DNA of 24,669 bases from an uncultured Neomegalonema sp. (lineage in GTDB: Bacteria > Pseudomonadota > Alphaproteobacteria > Rhodobacterales > Rhodobacteraceae): positions 1-24,669 of the forward strand of contig CALGNW010000152.1 in NCBI GenBank assembly GCA_937958345.1, given 5' to 3'. The notes under the pieces are model-generated. The model saw nothing but the letters and a program-made list of their open reading frames with translations. It was not told where the DNA came from and ran no database searches. Position 1 is the first letter of the stretch. Every line of letters starts with the position of its first letter. Below, one piece after another: positions 14,545-22,011 of the stretch. The position numbers and the translations under genes are program-made.

Positions 14545-16536
14545 ATGGCAATTCTCCTCGGCATCGATACGGGCGGCACGTACACGGACGCGGTTCTCTA
14601 TGACGAGGATCTGGCGGCTGATCGTGTGATCGCCAGTGCGAAATCGCTGACGACAAAGCATGATCTTGCCATTGGAATCGGCGGAGCCGTGGAGGCAGTG
14701 CTGCGCGATTCAGGTATTTCCGGCGAGCAAGTCTCACTCGCATCCATTTCGACGACGCTGGCGACAAATGCACTTGTCGAGGGGCAGGGCAGGCGTGTTT
14801 GCCTTGTGTTCTTGGGCTTTGACGAGGCGGACTTAGGTCGTGCCGGGCTTGACGATGCGCTTGGGGATGACCCTTCGATTCTGGCTCCCGGTGGATACAA
14901 GGCAACGGGAGAGCAGCGCGCGCCGCTTGATCTTGCCGCTCTCGCACCGAAAATCGAGGCGGTGGCCGGCGGCGTCGATGCGTTTGCGGTTGTCGCGATT
15001 TTCGGAGGGCGCAACCCTGCCCATGAAATCGCGGTACGGGATATGATCCGCGAGCGCACGGGCAAACCTGTAACGTGCGGGCATGAATTGTCAAACGCGC
15101 TGCACGGGCCGCGCAATGCCGTGACATGTGTTCTGAACGCCCGATTGATTGGAATGATCTCCGATCTGATATCGGCGACAGAGGCGACGCTTGCGGCGCA
15201 TCGTATCGCTGCGCCGCTGATGCTCGTGCGCGGCGACGGCTCGCTCGTTTCCGCTGATTTTGCCAAGCTGAGACCGATTGAGACGATCCTGTCGGGTCCG
15301 GCGGCGTCTTTGATCGGAGCCGCCGAGCTGACCGGAGAGACGGATGCTCTGATTTCTGATATCGGCGGGACGACGACGGATATAGCGGTGCTGCGGGATG
15401 GAAGGCCGACACTGAGCGCCGAGGGCGCGCGGGTTGGCGGACACCGCACGATGGTCGATGCGGTTGAAATGTTTACGCACGGCTTGGGCGGCGACAGTCA
15501 GGTGCATATAGATGACCAGGCGTTCGAGGGCGGACTGATCCTCGGACCGCGCCGTGTTATTCCCGTAAGCTTACTTGCCGTCGAGCATGGCAAGATGGTC
15601 CACGAAGCATTAGACCGCCAGATCCGCGCAACCATCATCGGCGAATTGGATGGCCGCTTTCTCATTCCTGTGGGGACGGCGCCAGAGGGCCTTAGCAAGG
15701 CTGAAAGCGAGGTGCTGGAGGATCTGGGGGCGTTGCCCGCGCCTGCCGATGTGATCGTCACCGGGCGTGTTCGTATAAATGCGATGGAGCGTCTGATCAC
15801 GCGGGGGGTGGTGCGGTTGTCGGGATTTACGCCCAGCGACGCGGCCCATGTATTGGGTTTGCATGATGCATGGGACGGCACAGCCGCCGAAGAGACGGCG
15901 ACGCTTTTCGCCCGTAAACGCAATCGCAAAGGGCAGCTTATTGCAGCGGACGCCGCGGCGATCTCGCGCGCTGTTATAGAAAAGCTGACGCGGCGGAGTG
16001 CCGAAGTCCTCCTCGACGCGGCGCTTGCGAAAGACGGCATTGCTGCGGGTGCATCGTCTGCGTTGATCGCCGCCGCGCTGGACGGTCACACGGGCAATGC
16101 CCGTATCAGCATCGGAGTTGACCTTCCCGTCATTGGCTTGGGCGCATCGGCGCAAACATACTATCCGCAGATTGCCGGTTTGCTGCGCGCTCCTTCTATC
16201 GTTCCCAAACATGCGGAAGTCGCGAATGCGATTGGAGCGGTTGCCGGACGTATCCGTATCGAGCGAACCCTGATTATCACACAGCCGCATGCCGATGCCT
16301 ACCGCGTCCACACCGCTGACGATCCGCCCGATTTTTCCAAACTGGATGCGGCAAAAGAATTCGCCTTTGAGTTTTTGCGTTCCGGCGTCATCGCTGAAGC
16401 CGAGGAGGCAGGCGCAGCCGAAATCGAGAGCAGTGTGGATTATCTGGAGAAGGCCCCGGATATCGGCGGCCGGGTTATGTTCATTGAGGGGATTGTGACG
16501 GCTCGTGCAACCGGACGCCCGCGTTTCTCGTCGTAA
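14545..16536 (+). CDS. Hydantoinase A/5-oxoprolinase-family ATPase-fold enzyme
   Basis: This is a 663-residue protein of the HyuA/oxoprolinase A family, which opens cyclic amides (hydantoins, 5-oxoproline) or carboxylates acetone and acetophenone with ATP. Two ASKHA phosphate-binding signatures are clear: GIDTGGTYTDAVLYD at the N-terminus and DIGGTTTDIAVLRDGRP near residue 270. ATG 14545 is the family N-terminus (MAILLGIDTGGT); the frame opens 40 codons earlier at 14425 but overlaps the antiporter leader on the other strand. Members usually pair with a HyuB-type partner, but none follows here, and the next gene is an EAL protein 165 bases away. It is divergent from the antiporter. The substrate is unknown. 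Confidence 0.9.
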   Translation: MAILLGIDTGGTYTDAVLYDEDLAADRVIASAKSLTTKHDLAIGIGGAVEAVLRDSGISGEQVSLASISTTLATNALVEGQGRRVCLVFLGFDEADLGRAGLDDALGDDPSILAPGGYKATGEQRAPLDLAALAPKIEAVAGGVDAFAVVAIFGGRNPAHEIAVRDMIRERTGKPVTCGHELSNALHGPRNAVTCVLNARLIGMISDLISATEATLAAHRIAAPLMLVRGDGSLVSADFAKLRPIETILSGPAASLIGAAELTGETDALISDIGGTTTDIAVLRDGRPTLSAEGARVGGHRTMVDAVEMFTHGLGGDSQVHIDDQAFEGGLILGPRRVIPVSLLAVEHGKMVHEALDRQIRATIIGELDGRFLIPVGTAPEGLSKAESEVLEDLGALPAPADVIVTGRVRINAMERLITRGVVRLSGFTPSDAAHVLGLHDAWDGTAAEETATLFARKRNRKGQLIAADAAAISRAVIEKLTRRSAEVLLDAALAKDGIAAGASSALIAAALDGHTGNARISIGVDLPVIGLGASAQTYYPQIAGLLRAPSIVPKHAEVANAIGAVAGRIRIERTLIITQPHADAYRVHTADDPPDFSKLDAAKEFAFEFLRSGVIAEAEEAGAAEIESSVDYLEKAPDIGGRVMFIEGIVTARATGRPRFSS

Positions 16537-16701
16537 AATGTTCGGGAAATGAAGCAACGGAATTACCCGCAACATCGGCACATATTTTCTGAAATTGTTC
16601 GGTAAAAAAAAGTGCAGTTTGAAGAGATGGGTAAGGAACCGAGTTTACGGTGATGGCTTGTTCACAGCGTGTGACGCGCGCTGTTTATAGGGAGCCTGTG
16701 T

Positions 16702-17907
16702 ATGTCGATGGACCGCCAAGTTGTGCTTGAAGCAGGCGATCTTCTCTATCGTGCCGGTGATGATTATGACCTCGGCTACATTGTCGAAAGCGGCGAAATC
16801 GTTCTTTACAATATGATCGACGGCAAGCGCGTCGAGTTCGAGCGGCGAGGTCCCGGGTCTATTGTCGGCGAATTGTCAATTCTGACAAACCAGCCGCGGA
16901 CTGTGACAGCCGAAGCACGCACGCCTTGTACGCTTTACCGGATTTCCGCTGATCATATTCTCGAACGCTGGGATCAGCTTGATCCCATTTTGCGCGCCTG
17001 TATTGAAACGTCGATAAACTTTACAGCGACGCTGAGCAAACGTGTCTACGACGCGACTTCTGAAATCGAATATGCAGAACAAACGCTGTTCGACCCCGAT
17101 GCACTGATCGAACAGTTCAACTTCGAACGTGACATCTATTCGGCAATCTCCGAGCAGCAGTTCTCATTGGTGTATCAACCGGTCGTGTCGCTATCCGACA
17201 GCCGGATTGTCGGCATCGAAGCGTTGATGCGATGGCAGCATCCCACGCAAGGTAATATACCGCCGTTCAAGTTTATTCAGGCTGCCGAGGCAATCGGCGC
17301 AATCGGAAAGCTTACCGAATTTGCGATTGCGGAAGCGTGCGGCGCGCTGAAGCGGATGCGGTCATGGCTCTCGCCGGACTCCGATTTTTATGTGGCGGTA
17401 AACGTCTCCGGTTGCGACATCGGAGAGGGGCGCTTTGTCGATTACGTCGCCCATATGCTCGATCTGCACGACCTTGATCCCAAGCACCTCAAAATCGAGG
17501 TGACAGAGACGTCGCTTGTCGAAGATCCGGAAACTGCGGCGCGCCACCTGCAATTACTGCGTGCCTTGGGTTGCGGGATTTCGATTGACGATTTCGGCAC
17601 CGGTTATTCGAACCTTGCCTACCTGAAACAACTTCCTCTCACGACGCTAAAGATCGACCGGGCTTTTGCGGGCGATGCACACGGTAACGCAGTGTCCCGC
17701 AGCATCGTTTCAATGTTGCTGGGTCTCGGGCGCGAGATGGATGTTGAAATCGTCGCCGAGGGATTGGAGACGATTGATGATGTGGACGTTCTGAAAGGCC
17801 TCGGATGTTCGTTCGCCCAGGGCTTCTATTTCTACAAGCCGATGCCGGAGCAAAACATTCTCAAGCTGCTTCAGAAGCAACAGGGGCACGGTCGGCAGGT
17901 CGCCTGA
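16702..17907 (+). CDS. Cyclic-nucleotide-binding domain fused to an EAL phosphodiesterase
   Basis: This 401-residue cytoplasmic protein has two domains. Residues about 5-110 form a CNMP/CRP-type sensor with the phosphate-binding cassette GELSILTNQPRTVTAEA (E57, R66). Residues about 135-390 form an EAL domain that hydrolyses c-di-GMP. All catalytic elements are present: EALMRW (E173), N234, EVTET (E266 and E270), DDFGTGYS (D296, D297), LKID (K317), VAEGLET (E353) and Q373. It should therefore be active and perhaps controlled by cAMP or cGMP binding. No membrane or GGDEF part is seen. ATG 16702 has GGGAG seven bases upstream. A 165-base gap precedes it, without a confident promoter. The gene converges on the sit operon. 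Confidence 0.93.
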   Translation: MSMDRQVVLEAGDLLYRAGDDYDLGYIVESGEIVLYNMIDGKRVEFERRGPGSIVGELSILTNQPRTVTAEARTPCTLYRISADHILERWDQLDPILRACIETSINFTATLSKRVYDATSEIEYAEQTLFDPDALIEQFNFERDIYSAISEQQFSLVYQPVVSLSDSRIVGIEALMRWQHPTQGNIPPFKFIQAAEAIGAIGKLTEFAIAEACGALKRMRSWLSPDSDFYVAVNVSGCDIGEGRFVDYVAHMLDLHDLDPKHLKIEVTETSLVEDPETAARHLQLLRALGCGISIDDFGTGYSNLAYLKQLPLTTLKIDRAFAGDAHGNAVSRSIVSMLLGLGREMDVEIVAEGLETIDDVDVLKGLGCSFAQGFYFYKPMPEQNILKLLQKQQGHGRQVA

Positions 17908-17928
17908 AATCACGAAAAGCCTTGAGGG

Positions 17929-18780
17929 CTAGCCGATCTCTTGACGCTTATTCCGAAGTATCCCGTGCTTTGGCGCAAACAAAAACGCCGTGATGAAAAA
18001 GCTCATCATAACGACCACGATTGTGGGCGCCGGTGCTGCATCAATATGAAAGCTGAGCAAGACCCCGATAACCGATGATACCACGCCGACAGCGATAGAC
18101 ACGGCCAGCATGCGGTCAAACTGATCCGTCATCAAATGTGCGATTGCACCGGGGGCAATGACCAGAGCAATCGAGAGGATTAGCCCGACGGCCTGCAACG
18201 CACTCACGATGACAAGCGACAGGATTGTCAGCAATCCGTAGTGCAGGAAATCGACGCGCAGCCCGACGGCGCGCCCATGTTGCGGATCGAATGTGAACAC
18301 CAACAGGTCGCGGCGTTTCACAAGAATGATGGCCAGCGCGCACACCGCAATCACGCCCGTCTGCAGGACGTTGTTCCAAGTCACACCCAGCATGTCGCCA
18401 AAGAGGATGTGGTCGAGATGCACTTCGGTTTCAATTTTTGTGTAGAGAACAACGCCAAGCCCGAACATGCCCGAAAAAACGACACCCATCACCGTGTCCT
18501 GCTTCACGCGGCTGTTTTCCGCAAGATAGCCGGTCGCCACCGCACAAAACATTCCGGCAAAGAATGCACCGACCGCCAGCGGCAGTCCGACCAGATAGGC
18601 AATCACGACACCGGGCAGGATTGCGTGACTGATCGCGTCCCCCATCAATGCCCACCCCTTGAGAACGAGAAAGCAGGACAGCGCCCCCGCAGCCGCCGCA
18701 ATCAGAGCGGAAATCAGCACCGCCTGCAACAGCAGCTCACGGCCCAGCGGGTCTGACAGGTACAGTCCCAAGCCGTTCAT
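17929..18780 (-). CDS. sitD: Metal ABC importer permease SitD
   Basis: This is a 283-residue integral membrane permease of the ABC-3 (ZnuB/SitC/MntB) family with about eight hydrophobic segments. It has the conserved LMGDAISHAILPGVVIAY motif near residues 45-62 and the FFITAFLFAPKHGIL ending typical of the manganese/iron importers. It is the second permease of the sit operon. Its ATG overlaps the sitC stop by four bases, and its own stop faces the EAL gene stop 20 bases away. The likely cargo is Mn2+ (or Fe2+), judged from the binding protein and the neighbouring Mur-type regulator. Confidence 0.92.
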   Translation of the reverse strand: MNGLGLYLSDPLGRELLLQAVLISALIAAAAGALSCFLVLKGWALMGDAISHAILPGVVIAYLVGLPLAVGAFFAGMFCAVATGYLAENSRVKQDTVMGVVFSGMFGLGVVLYTKIETEVHLDHILFGDMLGVTWNNVLQTGVIAVCALAIILVKRRDLLVFTFDPQHGRAVGLRVDFLHYGLLTILSLVIVSALQAVGLILSIALVIAPGAIAHLMTDQFDRMLAVSIAVGVVSSVIGVLLSFHIDAAPAPTIVVVMMSFFITAFLFAPKHGILRNKRQEIG

Positions 18781-19646
18781 GGCGTGACCTCAAGCCCGCG
18801 GCGACGTGCGGCAAGAATGCCGTGTTTGGGTGCGAATACAAACGCGATAATGAAAAGTGCGGTCTGCATGACAACGATGATCCCGCCCGTTGCGCCGTCT
18901 AGAAAATAGGAAAGATACGCACCGAGAAAGCTTGTGATTGCGCCGATGGCAACGCTCAGTGCAATCAGCCTCGGGAAACGGTCTGTCAAAAGATACGCGG
19001 TCGCGCCCGGTGTGACGACCAGCGCGATGACCAGAAATGCTCCGACCGTCATCATCGCGGCGACGGTACAGGCGCTCAGCAGGGTGAAAAACAGAGCCTT
19101 CATAAATGTGGGATTCAAACCGATCGAGCGCGCATGACTTTCGTCAAAAAACGTCACCATCAGATCCTTCCACTTCAACAGCAGGATCAGCAGAGAGACT
19201 CCGCCGATCAGAATGAGTTGCAGCGTATCAGCGGGCGATACCGCAAGGATGTTGCCAAAAATAATCGTCTGCACATTCACCGATGTCGGGGACAGTGAAA
19301 TCATAAACAGGCCGAGACCGAAAAAACCGCTGAAAATCAGGCCGATCACCGTGTCCTCTTTCAGACGCGTTCTCTGGTTGATGAACAGCATGGCGGCGGC
19401 GGCCAGTCCTCCGGACAGAAACGCTCCCAGCGCATAGGGTAACCCGAGCATGTAAGCACCAGCCACTCCCGGCACGACCGAGTGCGACAGCGCATCTCCG
19501 ATCAGGGACCATCCCTTCAGCATGAGAAACGCCGAGAGAAACGCGCACACCCCCCCGACCAGGCCCGAAACCAGCATAGCGTTTGTCATGTACGCGTAGG
19601 CAAAGGGTTCAAGCACGCCGCACCCGCCGGCTGTCCCGTCCGTCAA
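18777..19646 (-). CDS. sitC: Metal ABC importer permease SitC
   Basis: This is a 289-residue ABC-3 family permease with eight or so membrane segments. The LIGDALSHSVVPGVAGAYMLGLPYALGAF block (about 47-75) and the FDESHARSIGL cytoplasmic loop are typical of Mn/Zn/Fe chelate importers. It is paralogous to sitD but longer at the N-terminus, and with it probably forms a heterodimeric channel for the periplasmic SitA. The ATG at 19646 overlaps the sitB stop as ATGA; the first ten residues are poorly conserved, and an internal Met at residue 20 is a possible alternative start. It is cotranscribed with sitA, sitB and sitD. Confidence 0.92.
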   Translation of the reverse strand: MTDGTAGGCGVLEPFAYAYMTNAMLVSGLVGGVCAFLSAFLMLKGWSLIGDALSHSVVPGVAGAYMLGLPYALGAFLSGGLAAAAMLFINQRTRLKEDTVIGLIFSGFFGLGLFMISLSPTSVNVQTIIFGNILAVSPADTLQLILIGGVSLLILLLKWKDLMVTFFDESHARSIGLNPTFMKALFFTLLSACTVAAMMTVGAFLVIALVVTPGATAYLLTDRFPRLIALSVAIGAITSFLGAYLSYFLDGATGGIIVVMQTALFIIAFVFAPKHGILAARRRGLEVTP

Positions 19647-20512
19647 TCATCCCGATTTTCTTTCTCGCCATAAAGCACGAACGGGCGTTCGTCGTCCGTT
19701 ATAACAGTGACCTGCCTTGCATCGTCGTCGTCGTGCAGTTCGGCACCCGTCAAAACATGGTGACGCAAGACACCGCCGAATGCGGCCTCGAGGTTTGCCT
19801 GCGTAAAGACCTTGTCCGTCGGACCATAGCCGAGGATCGTTCGATTGATAAAAACCACCTGATCGCAAAACTGCGGGACCGAGCCGAGGTTGTGAGTCGA
19901 AACCAGCATCACCCGCCCCTCGTCGCGCAGGTCGCGCATCAGGTCGATAATCTGATCTTCGGTTTTAACATCGACGCCGGTGAAAGGCTCGTCGAGCAGG
20001 ATCACCTGTCCTTCCTGCGCCAGTGCCCGCGCAAGGAAAACGCGCTTTTTCTGGCCGCCTGATAACTCACCGATCTGCCGCTCGCGATAATCGGCCATGC
20101 CGACGCGCTCCAGGGCGACCTTCACAGCCGCGTGGTCGGCCTTTCCCGGAATGCGCAGAAAGTTCATGTGGCCGTATCGGCCCATCATCACGACGTCTTC
20201 GACCAGAACGGGAAAATTCCAATCGACGTCCTCACTTTGCGGGACATAGGCGATCAGGTTCTTTTTGAGGGCTTGGGCGACAGGCTGACCGAGAATTTCG
20301 ACCGTTCCTGCCTGTACCGGTGCAAAGCCCATGATGGCCTTGAAGAGTGTCGATTTGCCCGACCCGTTGACCCCGACAAGGCCGCATATCGTGCCGGTCG
20401 GAATTTTGAACTCGGCGTTGCGCAGCGCGGTGTGCCCGTTACGATACGTCACGGTCAGGCCTTGGGCGGAAATCCCTGACCCGTCACCTGACACCGCGCC
20501 GCCCGCGTTCAC
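19643..20512 (-). CDS. sitB: Metal ABC importer ATP-binding protein SitB
   Basis: This is a 289-residue ABC ATPase with Walker A GVNGSGKST (about 48-56), Q-loop VPQSEDVDW, signature LSGGQKKRVFLARAL, Walker B VILLDEP and the H-loop STHN. The QSEDVDWNFP sequence after the Q-loop is characteristic of the Mn/Zn/Fe (Mnt/Znu/Sit) subfamily. A hydrophilic Asp-rich tail (about 250-289) extends beyond the usual end. The start codon is GTG at 20512-20510, overlapping the sitA stop as GTGA; the short N-terminal GGAVSGDGSGIS segment is weakly conserved. It energises uptake through SitC and SitD. Confidence 0.95.
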   Translation of the reverse strand: MNAGGAVSGDGSGISAQGLTVTYRNGHTALRNAEFKIPTGTICGLVGVNGSGKSTLFKAIMGFAPVQAGTVEILGQPVAQALKKNLIAYVPQSEDVDWNFPVLVEDVVMMGRYGHMNFLRIPGKADHAAVKVALERVGMADYRERQIGELSGGQKKRVFLARALAQEGQVILLDEPFTGVDVKTEDQIIDLMRDLRDEGRVMLVSTHNLGSVPQFCDQVVFINRTILGYGPTDKVFTQANLEAAFGGVLRHHVLTGAELHDDDDARQVTVITDDERPFVLYGEKENRDD

Positions 20513-21387
20513 TCGGACAGACCTTCCGCGATTGTCTGCGCCGTGACATTCAGAAGATCGAGGAATGTCGGAACCGGTCCGTCTTCTCCGCTGAGGCTGT
20601 CAACATAAAGCACGCCGCCATAGCGCGCGCCGGTTTCGCGGACCACTTGCTTGGCCGGACGATCCGAAATTGTGCTTTCGCTGAACACAGCCGGGATGTC
20701 GTGTTCGCGAACCGTATCAATCACTTTGCGAACCTGTTGCGGTGTTCCTTGAGAGTCGGCGTTGATCGGCCACAGGTACAGTTCCTTCAGACCCAGATCG
20801 CGTGCGAGATAGCTGAACGCACCTTCGGATGATACCAGCCATCGCCGTTCTTCGGGGATGCTCGATAGCTTCTCGACAATCGGAGACTTGAGTGCGCGGA
20901 TTTTGGCGCAATATGCTTTTGCGTTGGCATTATAAATTTCGGCATTGTCCGGGTCGTGCAGGACAAGCGCTTTGCGTATGTTCTCGACGTAAATTTCAGC
21001 GTCCGAGAATGACATCCAGGCATGCGGGTTCGGCTTGCCGGAATAGGGGCCGTCCCCAATTCCCATCGGCTCGATCCCGTCGGTCAGCACCGCTTGGGGC
21101 GTGTCGCGCAGGCGGCTGAAAAACTTTTCAAACCACAGCTCGAGATTCAAACCGTTCCACAAAATCAGGTCGGCGCCGGACGCGCGGATAATGTCCCGCG
21201 GCGTCGGCTGGTAGTTGTGAATCTCAGCGCCGGGTTTCGTGATCGAAACGACATCAGCCGCATCGCCCGCAACATTCCTTGCCATATCGGCGATGACGGT
21301 AAAGGTCGTCGCGACTTTGAATTTGTCGGCTGCCTGCGCCGGGACCGCAAACAGCAACAGGGCTAAACTAACGAATATGCGGCGCAT
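20509..21387 (-). CDS. sitA: Periplasmic Mn/Fe-binding protein SitA
   Basis: This is a 292-residue substrate-binding protein of the cluster A-I (ZnuA/SitA/MntC) type. A signal peptide covers residues 1 to about 19 (AQA-A cleavage). The four expected ligands are His57 (GAEIHNYQPTP), His122 (NPHAWMS), Glu188 (SSEGAFSYLARDLGL) and Asp263 (YVDSLS). A Glu rather than His as third ligand, and the absence of the His-rich loop of ZnuA, point to Mn2+ or Fe2+ rather than Zn2+. ATG 21387 has GGAG five bases upstream. It is the first gene of the sit operon, transcribed away from the Mur-like gene, with a putative Mur box in between. Confidence 0.95.
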   Translation of the reverse strand: MRRIFVSLALLLFAVPAQAADKFKVATTFTVIADMARNVAGDAADVVSITKPGAEIHNYQPTPRDIIRASGADLILWNGLNLELWFEKFFSRLRDTPQAVLTDGIEPMGIGDGPYSGKPNPHAWMSFSDAEIYVENIRKALVLHDPDNAEIYNANAKAYCAKIRALKSPIVEKLSSIPEERRWLVSSEGAFSYLARDLGLKELYLWPINADSQGTPQQVRKVIDTVREHDIPAVFSESTISDRPAKQVVRETGARYGGVLYVDSLSGEDGPVPTFLDLLNVTAQTIAEGLSE

Positions 21388-21445
21388 CTCGACTCCGGGT
21401 TTTGTGACTGTATCGAGAAGTAGGACCGGCCCTATGTGTTGTCAA

Positions 21446-21466
21446 TGCAGTTGAAAATCACTTGCA
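21446..21466. promoter_or_regulatory. Putative Mur/Fur box between sitA and mur
   Basis: The sequence has the symmetric pattern TGCA-N2-TGA-N3-TCA-N2-TGCA over 21 bases (14 of 20 non-central positions agree with the reverse complement). It sits 46 bases before the mur start and 59 before the sitA start. A perfect -35-like TTGACA for the sitA direction abuts it at 21440-21445, followed after 17 bases by a poor -10 (TACTTC). Binding here would block both promoters. Confidence 0.6.
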
Positions 21467-21511
21467 ACAATCGCTACTTGAAAAACTCTCTCAACTGGAT
21501 CACACTGGGGT

Positions 21512-21937
21512 ATGGCGACTATTCCCGCATTGCATCACGACTATGAGACACTGCTGCGCGAGGCGGGTGTGCGGATTACCAAGCAGCGGCAGGCGATCCT
21601 GAAGATTATTGCGGATGCCGAAGACCATCCCGATGCCATGGAAATCTACAACCGTGCCAGCGCCCTAGATGCGTCGGTTTCGCTGCCCACGGTTTACCGC
21701 ACAATGAAGACGCTCGAAGAGAACGGGGCCATCCGGCGGCATACGTTCGAGGGCGGGCCTTCGCGGTTCGAGCACGCGGACAGCGAGCACCACGATCACC
21801 TGATTGACATGGATACCGGCGCTGTCATCGAGTTCACCTCGCCTAAAATCGAGGCGCTGCAGCGGGAGATTGCTGAAGAACTCGGCTATGACATCGTGCA
21901 TCATCGCCTCGAGATATATGGCAAACGTCGCGCCTGA
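21512..21937 (+). CDS. mur: Fur-family regulator, Mur type (manganese-responsive)
   Basis: This is a 141-residue Fur-superfamily repressor. The N-terminal winged helix spans about residues 10-75 (REAGVRITKQRQAIL, SLPTVYRTMKTLEENGAI). The metal-sensing C-terminal part contains FEHADSEHHDHLIDMDTGAVIEF (His 93, 94, 96) and ends with DIVHHRLEIYG. No cysteine is present, so the structural CxxC zinc site of classical Fur is absent, as in many alphaproteobacterial Mur proteins, and no Irr-type heme motif is seen. Its location opposite sitABCD is the usual setting of Mur, which represses Mn uptake when Mn2+ is plentiful. The spacer is 124 bases. The RBS (TGGGG) is weak. Confidence 0.88.
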   Translation: MATIPALHHDYETLLREAGVRITKQRQAILKIIADAEDHPDAMEIYNRASALDASVSLPTVYRTMKTLEENGAIRRHTFEGGPSRFEHADSEHHDHLIDMDTGAVIEFTSPKIEALQREIAEELGYDIVHHRLEIYGKRRA

Positions 21938-22011
21938 GTTGCAGATGACCATAAATGCTGCATTGCAACGTAACTATTGTATTGTGAGTTAAAAGCTGTC
22001 TAAGCTTAGGG

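Noticed and set aside
14186..15412. A 408-codon open frame on the minus strand
   Set aside because: It overlaps the antiporter start and hydantoinase N-terminus in another frame, and the translation is Arg/Pro/Ser-rich and low complexity; both real genes there have clear motifs.
16636..16670. GGAAC-like -35 for an EcfG-type general stress promoter before the EAL gene
   Set aside because: No CGTT -10 element occurs at the required 16-17 base spacing; only GGAAC itself matches.
17915..17930. Hairpin AGCC-N5-GGCT with a run of A on the plus strand, at the end of sitD
   Set aside because: The stem is only four pairs and overlaps the sitD stop codon; too weak to call a terminator.
21939..21969. 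TTGCA...TGCAA arms after mur as a second Mur box
   Set aside because: The arms are too far apart for the 21-base pattern and the inner bases lack symmetry.
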